Positions 15,104 to 23,588 of a stretch of 64,000 nucleotides of DNA are shown here, piece by piece; position 1 is the stretch's first letter, and each line of letters opens with the position of its first letter. A program made the translations under genes and the position numbers. Under the pieces are notes generated by a model. It saw only the letters and a program-made list of their open reading frames with translations. It ran no database searches and was not told where the DNA came from. The DNA is from Butyrivibrio sp. INlla18. Its GTDB lineage: Bacteria > Bacillota > Clostridia > Lachnospirales > Lachnospiraceae. The stretch lies in contig NZ_FMXK01000012.1 of NCBI RefSeq assembly GCF_900103635.1, forward strand, positions 1-64,000, given 5' to 3'.

Positions 15104-17167
15104 TCAGATTCTCATGGCAACTTCATATGCTCTCCAAATAACTGATCTTAAGTTTCCTACGCTTCTGCAGTCGCCTACAAGGTCGATGTTACTTGTTCTC
15201 TCGCTATCTTTGATAATAGGATTTGAAATATATCCAGCAGAACTGATAACTGAATCGCAGCTTATCTCTATTTCTTTGCCATCCTTGGTAGTGCAAAGGA
15301 TGCTATCAGGTCTTACTTCCTTAAGACTAGTCTCAAGGTAAACAGGAACCTTGTGAAGCTCAAACCATTCTCTAAGATATGAGCTATTTGCAAGGCACAC
15401 ACCAGGCTGAGATACAAGGTCATCCTTCATCTCTACGATAATTGGCTTCTTGCCCTTAAGTGCCAGCTCATAAGCTATCTCGCAACCTGTAAGACCACCG
15501 CCTATTACAGCAACCGTCTCACCAACTTCCTTGCCTCTAAGGAAATCGCAGGCTTCTATCATGTTCTCATAACCTGGAACACTTCTAAGGATCCTAGCCT
15601 TGGCTCCTGTAGCCATAATGATGTCGCTCTTACCAAAAGACCTAACGTCTGTAATCTCAGTATTATAGTGAATCTCAATACCAAGCTCCTCCATCTTTCT
15701 CTTGTACCAGGAAAGAAGGTCTCGCAATTTACCCTTATAAGACTCAGCTGATGCAGCTATAAATGCTCCGCCAAGTTCAGAGGTCTTTTCATAGATAACT
15801 GGCTCATGGCCGCGGAGCTTCAATACTCTTGCAGCCTCCATTCCGCCGATACCACCACCGATGATGATAACCTTCTTAGGGTGCCTGGTCTTTTTGATGA
15901 AATGCTTGTCCTTTTGCATTGTTTCTGCATTAACAGCACATCTTGCAAGGTGAAGGCTATCGCTAAGCTTCTGATCGTTTGGAACGCCCTTGTAATGGCA
16001 CATGTTAAAGCATCCGTTGTGACAAAGGATACATGGCCTGATGTCATCTTCCTTGTCGTTCATGAGCTTAGTGATCCACTCTGGATCAGCCAGGAACTGT
16101 CTTGCAAATCCGGCACCATCAAGCTTGCCCTTTGCAATCTCATCAGCTGCAACCCTAGGATCAAGTCTTCCTGCGCATACTACAGGAATATCTACGAAGT
16201 TTTTGAGGTTCTCAACGTCCTCAAGGTTACAGTTTTCTGGCATATAGATAGGTGGATGAGCCCAGTACCACGCATCATAAGTGCCATTGTCGCAGTTGAG
16301 CATGTCATAGCCAGCATCCTGAAGGTACTTAGCTGCCTTCTTGGACTCTTCAAAGTCTCTTCCAGCCTCTACATAATCTTCTCCTGGAAGGGCACCTTGT
16401 CTAAATCCTTTAGTCTTAGAAATTACACTGTATCGTAGTGATACAGGGAAGTCTTTTCCACAGGTCTTCTTGATCTCTTTTACGATATCCACAGCAAATC
16501 TGTACTTATTCTCAAAGCTACCGCCGTATTCATCAGTTCTCTTATTAACATAATCGAGAGTAAACTGATCAAGGAGGTATCCCTCATGAACTGCATGAAC
16601 TTCAACACCATCAACACCTGCGTCCTTGAGGAGCCTTGCTGTCTTACCAAAGGCCTCAACATACTCTCTGATCTCTTCTACTGTAAGTGCTCTTGAAGGG
16701 AGCTTGTCTGACCATCTGTTAGGTGATGGGCTTGCAGTAGCTGTGATCTTGTCAAGGTCCATAAATGGCTTGGATAATACTCTGAGAGCCTTGTTATTGT
16801 ATAAAGTCTCCATCATCGAGCTTACGGTAAAAGACCTACCGAAGCCAGCTGTAAGCTGAACAAAGAGCTTAGCACCTGTCTTATGGAATTCTGGCATCCA
16901 CTTTGCAAGATCCTGATACATCTTCTGATTCTTGTAAAGCCACTGTCCAAACATTGGATTATAAACTGGCTGACATCCAGGAAGTACAAGTCCTGCATTA
17001 TTCTTTGCAACCTCCAGAATGAAATCTGCTCCTGCCTTGTCGAAATGATTCTTTTCCATCCATCCAAAAAGATCTGTTCCTCCCATGGATGTCATAACAA
17101 AGCGGTTCTTAATCTCAACCTTTCCAATATTCCATTTAGTAAATAATGGATCTAATCTCTTTTCCAT
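15104..17167 (-). CDS. NADH:flavin oxidoreductase with 4Fe-4S cluster and FAD domain (2-enoate / 2,4-dienoyl-CoA reductase type)
   Basis: A 687-residue, three-part oxidoreductase. Residues 1-350 are an FMN TIM barrel of the Old Yellow Enzyme type (HEGYLLDQF, and NKRTDEYGGSFENRYRF-like NKRTDEYGGSFENKYRF). Cysteines in CILCHNGCFNMC near 375-390 bind a 4Fe-4S cluster. The rest is a Rossmann FAD/NAD(P) module (IIGGGIGGMEAARVLKLRG, then VIGGGLTGCEIAYELALKG). Relatives reduce activated C=C bonds: enoates, dienoyl-CoA, bile-acid intermediates (BaiCD/BaiH) or bilirubin (BilR). The substrate cannot be chosen from sequence. It overlaps the patatin gene by one base (TAATG) and lies in a four-gene operon. 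Confidence 0.88.
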   Translation of the reverse strand: MEKRLDPLFTKWNIGKVEIKNRFVMTSMGGTDLFGWMEKNHFDKAGADFILEVAKNNAGLVLPGCQPVYNPMFGQWLYKNQKMYQDLAKWMPEFHKTGAKLFVQLTAGFGRSFTVSSMMETLYNNKALRVLSKPFMDLDKITATASPSPNRWSDKLPSRALTVEEIREYVEAFGKTARLLKDAGVDGVEVHAVHEGYLLDQFTLDYVNKRTDEYGGSFENKYRFAVDIVKEIKKTCGKDFPVSLRYSVISKTKGFRQGALPGEDYVEAGRDFEESKKAAKYLQDAGYDMLNCDNGTYDAWYWAHPPIYMPENCNLEDVENLKNFVDIPVVCAGRLDPRVAADEIAKGKLDGAGFARQFLADPEWITKLMNDKEDDIRPCILCHNGCFNMCHYKGVPNDQKLSDSLHLARCAVNAETMQKDKHFIKKTRHPKKVIIIGGGIGGMEAARVLKLRGHEPVIYEKTSELGGAFIAASAESYKGKLRDLLSWYKRKMEELGIEIHYNTEITDVRSFGKSDIIMATGAKARILRSVPGYENMIEACDFLRGKEVGETVAVIGGGLTGCEIAYELALKGKKPIIVEMKDDLVSQPGVCLANSSYLREWFELHKVPVYLETSLKEVRPDSILCTTKDGKEIEISCDSVISSAGYISNPIIKDSERTSNIDLVGDCRSVGNLRSVIWRAYEVAMRI

Positions 17168-18003
17168 TATGCGTTTCTCCTACCAATATATTTTTTACCC
17201 TCAGCTCTGCCCAGCTGATAAACTCGTTCAAGTTCCTTAGGGTCCTTTTCTATAGCGCTTATATTAAGAGGTTCTAAAGGTCTGATCACCTCTATCTCGC
17301 CCTTTTCTTCTTTTTCTCTTATGTATCTCTTTTCCTCATTGTACATTAGGTACCTGTCTTCCATGGCCTTTATCATGCCTGGATATTTCCTGAGCATGAG
17401 CCTTACAAGAGGCATATACTTTTGCTTGCCCTTCACATAGTCCTTGGGCTGAGTCTCAATTACAAGAATCTTGTCGTAGCCCTTTTTCTCCATAAATTTA
17501 AGAGGAATTGAATCTGAAATGCCACCATCAAGATACACGCCGCCATCTATCTTAACAGGTCTTGATACCAGAGGCATGGATGCTGACGCCTGGATCCACT
17601 TGATGTCCTTCCTATCGCCTTTTTCGCACTTGTAATACACAGGCTTACCAGTAACAGCATCTGTTGCCACGCAGTAAAACTCCATAGGATTACTTGCAAA
17701 AGAGTCTACATCCCACTTATCAAGCTTGTAAGGAAGCTCTTCATAGCAAAAATCCACGTTATAAATATCTCCAGTTGTAATGAGTGAGGAAATGCTGTGA
17801 TATCTCTTGTCAGTGCAGTATTTCTTGTTATATCTAAGTGCTCTGCCTATCTGACCTGATTTGAGATTGCAACCAAAGGTTGCTCCTGCTGATACCCCTA
17901 CAGCTCCGTCAAAGGTAATTCCCTCTTCCATGAGCACATCCAAAACGCCGCAAGTGAACATTCCCCTCATTGCGCCGCCTTCCATTACAATACCCGTTTT
18001 CAT
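17167..18003 (-). CDS. Patatin-like phospholipase
   Basis: A 278-residue patatin/RssA-type lipid acyl hydrolase. The oxyanion motif GGAMRGMF, the nucleophile elbow GVSAG (Ser38) and the DGG dyad motif (Asp159 in LDGGISDS) are intact, so it should be active on phospholipids or acyl esters. No signal peptide or membrane helix is present. AGGAG precedes the ATG. It heads the operon patatin, flavin reductase, FIST-like, chemoreceptor-like, which ends at the terminator at 13211. Confidence 0.9.
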   Translation of the reverse strand: MKTGIVMEGGAMRGMFTCGVLDVLMEEGITFDGAVGVSAGATFGCNLKSGQIGRALRYNKKYCTDKRYHSISSLITTGDIYNVDFCYEELPYKLDKWDVDSFASNPMEFYCVATDAVTGKPVYYKCEKGDRKDIKWIQASASMPLVSRPVKIDGGVYLDGGISDSIPLKFMEKKGYDKILVIETQPKDYVKGKQKYMPLVRLMLRKYPGMIKAMEDRYLMYNEEKRYIREKEEKGEIEVIRPLEPLNISAIEKDPKELERVYQLGRAEGKKYIGRRNA

Positions 18004-18035
18004 AATATCTCCTAATGCCTTGATTCTTACGTAAA

Positions 18036-18067
18036 AATAGGAGCAGTCCCTAAGAGACTGCTCCTTA
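18036..18067 (-). terminator. Terminator after the EAL gene
   Basis: AAGGAGCAGTC...GACTGCTCCTT perfect stem with a 7-nt loop. On the minus strand it is followed by ATTTTTAC, and it lies about 30 bases after the EAL gene stop. Confidence 0.75.
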
Positions 18068-18094
18068 ATAGACTACTTATATTATACTACTAAT

Positions 18095-19981
18095 TTAGGA
18101 ATATTTAGCCACAAATTCCTCCATTGTGATAGGTTTGGAAAAATAGAACCCCTGAAGATAATCGCATCCAACTCTGCTCATCTCCTCATCCATCTTTTCA
18201 TCTTCTATTCCCTCTGCAGTTATGCTAAATCCCATACTCTTAAAGGTGTTGACCATATTGGGAAGCATAACATCAGGTTCTCTCATATATTCCCAGACAA
18301 GGCTCATATCTAGCTTGATATTGATAAATGGGCATTTCTTTACGCGATAAAGATTGGAATAACCTTTGCCATAATCATCAAGCACAAAGTACAGTCCACT
18401 ATTTTGTAAAAGTTCTATCTGCTTTGTGAGCAGTGACTCCTCAACCATGATCTCTTCAGTGATCTCAAAATGGATCTTTTCAGGGTTAACGTTATATTTT
18501 TTCATAATGGCTAAGAGCTTATCACCGATATCAGGTCTCATAAACTGGATAGGTGACAGATTTACGTTGATCCATTTAAGTCCCATCTTATTCATATTAT
18601 TTTCACTGATGAACCTACAAACCTTTTCAAAGACCTGCTCTCCGAGTTCGACAATTTGCCCACTTTTCTCTGCTAGTGGGATAAATATACTAGGGGAGAT
18701 AATCTTACCCATAGGATCTTTTATCCTGGCAAGAGCTTCTGCACCGATTACTTTTTTGGTAATGCTGTCAATTATAGGCTGAAGATATACTTCAACAAGG
18801 TTATGATCAATAGCATATTCAAGAGATCTTTTTGCTTCAGTCTCTTTAGCATTATCCCTAAATTCCTGCTCCCCAAGGATGATCAGATCATCCACTGTGC
18901 TCTCTGCCTTACCAAGAGCACTTGTAAGCATATTAAGGACTACATCTGCTGATCTGGAACTTTCCTTCGGACCCATATATATGTATCCTGCATCCAGGTA
19001 AAGCTCTGCCCCGTTGGCCTTCCAAGGCATCTCGAATCTATCTGATATTTCTTTTCGCATATCATCGTAGTTATATTTCTCATGACCATGCACTATAAAT
19101 CTTCCACTTCTGTAGTAAAAGATCAGAGATCCAGGGTATTTTTTCTGAAGGAAATTGCCTATCATCTGTATACCCAGAGCCATCTGCTGGGCGCCGTAGA
19201 TCTCACGAACATCTTTGTAGTTTTTGATAACAACTGCAAACATGTTATATTCCTTGGTTCCACTTATTTCTCCCAGGTATTCCTTAAGAGCTTTACTGTT
19301 AAAAAATGATGTTCTTCCTTCAAGGTAAAAGTCAGGGTTTTCAAAGGACAGATAGATTATAACTATGGCAATAAGGCAGAAAGTATCTTCAAGTAAAAGA
19401 CTTGGGAACATATATCTTAAGATCACTCCTATCACTAGGATAGTGTTATACCAGAAGATTCCTGCTACTTCCCTTCTTCTAACAAGTTTGTTTTTGTAAA
19501 TAAAAAATATTACATAAGTTCCAAGAAGATATAACGCACTTGCTATATAGATATAGTTATACCACGGTCCACTATGATATCCGTTTTCATCCATGTAATA
19601 GATCTTTTTGAGCCATGGACTAAAAAATGTTACAACTATTCCAAAAACAGAAGGTATCCTCACAAATAATTGTACGAGCAGATTTCTACAATTGTCGATC
19701 CTAAGTACACTAGCTGTAAAACTAAAGAATGCGTATGTGCGCAAAAAGAACAATATGAAATAAAGACTGTTGGTAAAATACTCAATAGATAAAGGATAAA
19801 TAGTATGGTGCATATCTACCCAGCTAGACAATATGTCCATGATAACGCTGCCACACTCGATGACCAAAAGAGAAACGAAGGTCAGATTTCTCTTGGTTGG
19901 AATATGCGGAAGGACATAGTAATACCCAAGATATATCAGAAGCAATAATAAACTTGGAAATGCATAACTTAAATCCCACAT
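18095..19981 (-). CDS. Membrane c-di-GMP phosphodiesterase, EAL domain with degenerate GGDEF
   Basis: A 628-residue protein. Residues 1-215 hold about seven membrane helices, a sensory input region. Residues 225-360 correspond to a GGDEF domain whose signature has decayed (YYRSGRFIVHG in place of GGDEF), so cyclase activity is not expected. Residues 370-628 are an EAL domain with its catalytic motifs kept: EALAR, NVNLSPIQF, EITEE, DDYGKGYS, KLD, AEGIE and QGFYFSKP. It should hydrolyse c-di-GMP under control of the membrane sensor, linking to motility or adhesion. The start is ATG 19981, with AGGAGA eight bases upstream; an earlier ATG at 20002 lacks a site. Confidence 0.88.
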   Translation of the reverse strand: MWDLSYAFPSLLLLLIYLGYYYVLPHIPTKRNLTFVSLLVIECGSVIMDILSSWVDMHHTIYPLSIEYFTNSLYFILFFLRTYAFFSFTASVLRIDNCRNLLVQLFVRIPSVFGIVVTFFSPWLKKIYYMDENGYHSGPWYNYIYIASALYLLGTYVIFFIYKNKLVRRREVAGIFWYNTILVIGVILRYMFPSLLLEDTFCLIAIVIIYLSFENPDFYLEGRTSFFNSKALKEYLGEISGTKEYNMFAVVIKNYKDVREIYGAQQMALGIQMIGNFLQKKYPGSLIFYYRSGRFIVHGHEKYNYDDMRKEISDRFEMPWKANGAELYLDAGYIYMGPKESSRSADVVLNMLTSALGKAESTVDDLIILGEQEFRDNAKETEAKRSLEYAIDHNLVEVYLQPIIDSITKKVIGAEALARIKDPMGKIISPSIFIPLAEKSGQIVELGEQVFEKVCRFISENNMNKMGLKWINVNLSPIQFMRPDIGDKLLAIMKKYNVNPEKIHFEITEEIMVEESLLTKQIELLQNSGLYFVLDDYGKGYSNLYRVKKCPFINIKLDMSLVWEYMREPDVMLPNMVNTFKSMGFSITAEGIEDEKMDEEMSRVGCDYLQGFYFSKPITMEEFVAKYS

Positions 19982-20358
19982 ATATAGTCTCCTGGAAAAC
20001 ATGTTAAGAGCCTAAGTTACAGTGATGCTGATTACGTTATTTAGTGCAGTTTTCCTTTTTATTTTATAATTCAATATTACTATATTTTGTGATATGAAAG
20101 TATAAATAAACTATTAAAGTATTATATATACATGAGATTATGCAGTTTAGAATCACCTAAAATCCATGTTTTAAGCTAAGGATAGCTTGTTTTTATAGGT
20201 CTTCGCCTTGATTTTACGCCGTTTCTCGGGCGCTGTTCCTGCCATGGCTGATGTATTGTGGCTTGAATTAAGCATACTTTTTCTTGCATATTTATGCAAT
20301 TTTGCCAGATTTTTTCTATTTTTATGCTCATTAGATTTGCTTCAACAACTAGCAAAAT
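19982..20358. other. Intergenic region with an uncertain basic reading frame
   Basis: This gap carries the promoter region of the EAL gene. On the minus strand an open frame of about 56 codons follows the GH25 stop and ends at 20171. Its product would be very basic (KYARKSMLNSS, EKRRKIKAKTYKNKLSLA) and its GC content is higher than its surroundings, but it has no ATG near its beginning and no ribosome binding site. It may be the tail of a lost gene. A short hairpin AAGCTA/TAGCTT at 20173-20188 is followed by GTTTTTA on the plus strand. Confidence 0.35.
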
Positions 20359-21087
20359 TCAATTGTAGGCTGAAAATGTCTCTTCATCCCCATAGAAGAC
20401 ATTCATATCAATGTATCTTTCAGTTCCATAGTAGCCTGATAACACATGCCTGTTGGAATACTGCCAGAAAGTCCAGTTAATTGATGGATCTGGCTTGCCG
20501 TAAACATTTCTGATCCAGACATCGTAGTCTGCGAACCTTTCTTGTATCACAGGAAGCCATTCCTCTGTAGTATAGATAACAGGCTTCATGGAATAGCAAG
20601 TCTCTACTCCATCTAGGAAATCCCCAAGTTCAGCAAGCATCTTGTCCTTATCAAGCATATCTGGCTCTCTATATCCACCATAAGGCTCCACATCAACTAC
20701 TGGTGGGAGCATGCCTGGAACAGGTGTCACTGTCTTACAGAAATTCTCTGCTTGTGTTGCCCCAGATGAATCCAAACTAAAAAAGTGGTACGCTCCAATC
20801 CTAAGATCTGTATTTTGCGCTTCGTTCCAGTTCTTTTCAAACTGCTCATCTACGGAACTAGAGCCTTCTGTTGCCTTTATATATGCAAAAGAAATATCCT
20901 CTTTTGACAACACTTCCCAATCAACTACTCCCTGATAATGAGCGACGTCAACGCCTCTAATAGGGTACTTTCTCTTGGAAGGATTATTTATATGAAGCAC
21001 TCCAAAATAAAATAAACCAGCTGTTAATCCCATAAGCGCTGCAAGTATTACAAGCGCCGCAGCTGAAATCAGTATCTTCTTTTTCAT
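20359..21087 (-). CDS. GH25 family lysozyme (membrane-anchored muramidase)
   Basis: A 242-residue protein with an N-terminal uncleaved-looking membrane anchor (residues 5-28), then a GH25 muramidase domain: GVDVAHYQG, AYIKATEG, GAYHFF, PPVVDVEP and the end motif WTFWQYSN. It cleaves the MurNAc-GlcNAc bond of peptidoglycan outside the membrane, probably in cell-wall turnover, since no phage genes are nearby. GAGAGGG precedes the ATG. Confidence 0.92.
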   Translation of the reverse strand: MKKKILISAAALVILAALMGLTAGLFYFGVLHINNPSKRKYPIRGVDVAHYQGVVDWEVLSKEDISFAYIKATEGSSSVDEQFEKNWNEAQNTDLRIGAYHFFSLDSSGATQAENFCKTVTPVPGMLPPVVDVEPYGGYREPDMLDKDKMLAELGDFLDGVETCYSMKPVIYTTEEWLPVIQERFADYDVWIRNVYGKPDPSINWTFWQYSNRHVLSGYYGTERYIDMNVFYGDEETFSAYN

Positions 21088-21150
21088 GACACCCTCTCAT
21101 CTTATCTAGCACATTTTAGGATGCGACATATCTTCTAAAAAGAACTTTCA

Positions 21151-21520
21151 TCATTTGTTCTCCAGCTTTTTCATCATCCAGTATGCATCACGGTATGTTC
21201 CGTCTGCATATTTCATGTTGTCAGGAAAAGTACCATATTTCTTGAAACCAAGCTTCTCATAAAGCGCAATTGCCCACATGTTTGCCATCGACAAATGCAA
21301 GTAGCATAAGCTCACGTTCAGATTCAATCTTACTCTTAAGAAAGTTCTTTTCAGCTTCCAAAGTGAGCGTAACTTCATCAGGTTCTCTTATAAGGTATGG
21401 AGTTTCTCCGCAAGTAACCTTAAGATACTGAATCAAGTCTTCAGCATCTTCAACCCTTGCTGACCTTAACTCAACAGTTCTTCCAAGCTTATCAGTTATA
21501 GTAATGGGTTCTAATGTCAT
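21151..21520 (-). pseudogene. GNAT acetyltransferase with internal deletion and frameshift
   Basis: The ATG (21520, with GGAGGAGA upstream) starts a normal GNAT N-terminus. After LMLLAFVDGKHVGN the sequence jumps directly, and out of frame, to AIALYEKLGFKKYG and a normal GNAT C-terminus ending in KKLENK. About 60-70 residues, including the acetyl-CoA loop (R/QxxGxG/A), are missing. The two halves join within GGCAATTGCG. The gene cannot make an active enzyme. Confidence 0.85.
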
Positions 21521-21542
21521 AGTCTTCTCCTCCAAGCTTTAT

Positions 21543-22079
21543 TTAACTTCTTTTTCCCGTCTGTATGTCACTCCAAACATGAACTTCCACATATCGTTCT
21601 GGTCCATGTTTTCCATCCGGATTCCAGTCCTGAGGCAGTCCGTATTTATCAATGATTTTCAGTATTTCCTCATAGGTATAAAGTTTTTTTCGATACTCTT
21701 TTCCATCATTTATCTTGTCACTAAATGTCGGATGAGAATCTCCATATGTAAAAGAAACAGTACGCAAGTCTAAATCCGCAGTATCGATCTCTATATAATC
21801 GCAATCCTCATACCAGCTTTGAAGCCATGGGCATTTTCCAACCACAAGATAGTGCGGAACATTACGCTCTATTCTTCCACCTTTCTTTAAAAATTCTTCT
21901 CTTAGAATTCCTTCAAATCTTCTTCTATCAGAAATATAGCTCTCCTGCCTCTTTGCGCACATGGAATTCGTTTTATTATCTTTTATAGATAATAATATTT
22001 GGTTTGCTTCCTCTTCGCTGAGATCTGAAAGATTCTTAAACGGCCTGATCTTTTTATCAAAATAATGATATAAAACCAT
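21543..22079 (-). CDS. Conserved hypothetical protein
   Basis: A 178-residue soluble protein without signal or membrane segments. It is rich in aromatic and charged residues (YHYFDKKIRPFKNL; VVGKCPWLQSWYEDCDYIEI; FTYGDSHPTFSDKINDGKEY; GLPQDWNPDGKHGPERYVE). I recall similar proteins in Clostridia with no known role and assign no domain. GGGGGG precedes the ATG. It lies between the broken GNAT and broken HEPN genes but is itself intact. Confidence 0.7.
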   Translation of the reverse strand: MVLYHYFDKKIRPFKNLSDLSEEEANQILLSIKDNKTNSMCAKRQESYISDRRRFEGILREEFLKKGGRIERNVPHYLVVGKCPWLQSWYEDCDYIEIDTADLDLRTVSFTYGDSHPTFSDKINDGKEYRKKLYTYEEILKIIDKYGLPQDWNPDGKHGPERYVEVHVWSDIQTGKRS

Positions 22080-22108
22080 AATCCCCCCACAAATTGATAT
22101 TTGTGCGA

Positions 22109-22258
22109 TTAAATTCGGATTCTAAAGAGCATAGAATCTAGAAGTACTTCATTTTCATTAAGTTCCTGCAAATCCACGTCCTTCATATGAATCACAATAA
22201 ATGCAATATCTTTCTTTATCTTCTCAAGATAATAATGATCATTTTTTATATTATCCAT
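22109..22258 (-). pseudogene. Truncated HEPN (DUF86-like) toxin gene
   Basis: The ATG at 22258 overlaps the end of the nucleotidyltransferase gene by 8 bases (ATGGATAA), the classic MNT/HEPN arrangement. The 49-residue product starts MDNIKNDHYYLEKI and runs through NENEVLLDSMLFRI, like the HEPN N-terminal helices, then stops. Intact HEPN proteins are about 110-140 residues and carry the catalytic Rx4-6H motif in the missing part, so this one should be inactive. Confidence 0.75.
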
Positions 22259-22724
22259 AAATCCTAATACCATCCCTAAGTATTTCATTAGTAAGTTCAA
22301 GGTTATCCTTAAGCTGGTCCAGATTAAGAACATCCACTTTCTTATGTAAAGCCAACCTGAGTTTTTCAACTAGCCCATAAAACTTAAGTCCCTTCACATC
22401 AGAAGAAATAAGGAAGTCTAAATCACTGGATTCTGTAGCTTTTCCTTTGGCATAAGAGCCAAACAAAATACAGTAATGCACAGGATATTCATCAAATACT
22501 TCTTTGCACTTATCTATGATGAAATCCATATCCAGAATACCATGTTCCTCATCAATGGGGTTCAGAGCTTTGAGCTTATCCAGAATGTAAGCATATTTGA
22601 TGGTGCCTTCTTTATCCTTATCATTTTCATAGGATTTATATGACCTAAGCGAAATCCCTACTAGATCTGCAACTTGCTGTTGCGTAAGCTTTTTTTCTAT
22701 TCTAAGTTTTTTAACCTCACTCAT
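22251..22724 (-). CDS. XRE-type helix-turn-helix fused to MNT-type nucleotidyltransferase
   Basis: A 157-residue protein. Residues 1-50 are an XRE helix-turn-helix (KKLTQQQVADLVGISLRSYKSYEND). Residues 65-157 are a minimal nucleotidyltransferase domain with ILFGSYAKGKATESSDLD (GSx10DxD, catalytic aspartates in DLDF). In intact systems the MNT antitoxin modifies or neutralises the HEPN RNase, and the helix-turn-helix autoregulates. Here the HEPN partner is truncated, so this antitoxin is probably orphaned. The start is ATG 22724 with GAGGTG upstream; a longer in-frame reading to 22793 runs through the palindromic operator region. Confidence 0.85.
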   Translation of the reverse strand: MSEVKKLRIEKKLTQQQVADLVGISLRSYKSYENDKDKEGTIKYAYILDKLKALNPIDEEHGILDMDFIIDKCKEVFDEYPVHYCILFGSYAKGKATESSDLDFLISSDVKGLKFYGLVEKLRLALHKKVDVLNLDQLKDNLELTNEILRDGIRIYG

Positions 22725-22779
22725 TTTGCACCTCATAAAGCATTCAAATGCACTTTTTGCACTAGATGTATATTTATAA

Positions 22780-22831
22780 TGCAATATTTGCACCTCAATG
22801 TCAAGAGCAGGTGCAAATATTGCACCTGCTC
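22780..22831. promoter_or_regulatory. Palindromic operator of the XRE-MNT gene
   Basis: TGCAATATTTGCACCT (22780-22795) is repeated inverted as AGGTGCAAATATTGCA (22809-22824). The second copy is itself the centre of a perfect 11-bp-arm palindrome (22805-22831, GAGCAGGTGCA-aatat-TGCACCTGCTC). It sits about 55 bases upstream of the start codon, consistent with autorepression by the XRE domain; a terminator role is also possible. Confidence 0.6.
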
Positions 22832-22892
22832 AATTTGTACATCTTTTATTTATCTTTAATATCAGTTATCCTGTAATTTTATGCGCAGCAGT

Positions 22893-23115
22893 TTAGATTG
22901 ATTTTCCCAAAGCATAAGCCTCGTTCAACGCCTTATGCCCTGCAATCTCACCACGATCATTTACACCGCCGGCAAAAACCTTCCCCTTGAACTCAACCTT
23001 TTCAAAGCAATCAATCCAGCCGTTCACACCACTGACAGCTTTTTCATCTGTATAAGCTTCATCTGACCGCTCATCTCGTAATGCTTGTTTCAATTATCAA
23101 AACCTTCTTTGCCAT
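22893..23115 (-). pseudogene. Flavodoxin-like NAD(P)H-dependent reductase with large internal deletion
   Basis: AGGAGG and an ATG (23115) start MAKKVLIIETS, the normal first strand of this family. The frame then ends, and a second frame continues with DEAYTDEKAVSGVNGWIDCFEKV and FAGGVNDRGEIAGHKALNEAYALGK, the normal C-terminus. About 100 middle residues, including most of the FMN site, are missing. Confidence 0.8.
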
Positions 23116-23123
23116 ATATCCTC

Positions 23124-23588
23124 CTATTCAACACTGAGTGTAATCGTAACATCACCGTTGCTCAGTAGTTCTTTTAATTCATTTTCAGACAAGTTGACCT
23201 TTCCGAGCCTTGTATATGCCCAGGAATTGGAGCCGTAAAAGACTACCAGCTGATTTCCGGAATACAAAACAATATCTCCAGCTGTTGTAGTTGTCTGTTT
23301 ATCATCTCTCGTGATACTCTTTCCGATAAGTCCCACCTGCTCAAAGCCGCCGTACATCGACATCGATATTGTCAGTCCTGATGCAGCTAAACTCTTAAGC
23401 TCTTCTACAGAAGCATTTTCTTCCCAGGCAACATCTACACTTGTATCTCCAATCTTCATCAGCAAAGTCTTCGTGTCATTCACCTCCGTTTCATATGGAT
23501 AGCTATAGGCATCAACTGTACCACACGCCGTTGCTCCCGGCATAAGAAATACAAAAACGAACAGTATAAATGCTATTCTTATCTTCAT
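23124..23588 (-). CDS. Cyclophilin-like fold lipoprotein
   Basis: A 154-residue secreted lipoprotein: a hydrophobic signal and lipobox GATAC (Cys about 22), then a domain of about 115 residues that matches the cyclophilin-like family (LLMKIGDTSVDVAWEEN; SMYGGFEQVG; TTAGDIVLYSGNQLVVFYGSNSW). These proteins share the cyclophilin barrel but not the isomerase active site; their role is unknown. It overlaps the hydrolase stop codon by 4 bases (ATGA), so the two are co-translated. Confidence 0.8.
   Translation of the reverse strand: MKIRIAFILFVFVFLMPGATACGTVDAYSYPYETEVNDTKTLLMKIGDTSVDVAWEENASVEELKSLAASGLTISMSMYGGFEQVGLIGKSITRDDKQTTTTAGDIVLYSGNQLVVFYGSNSWAYTRLGKVNLSENELKELLSNGDVTITLSVE

Noticed and set aside
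20359..21087. GH25 lysozyme considered as a prophage endolysin
   Set aside because: It has its own membrane anchor, and no holin, tail, capsid or integrase genes are near.
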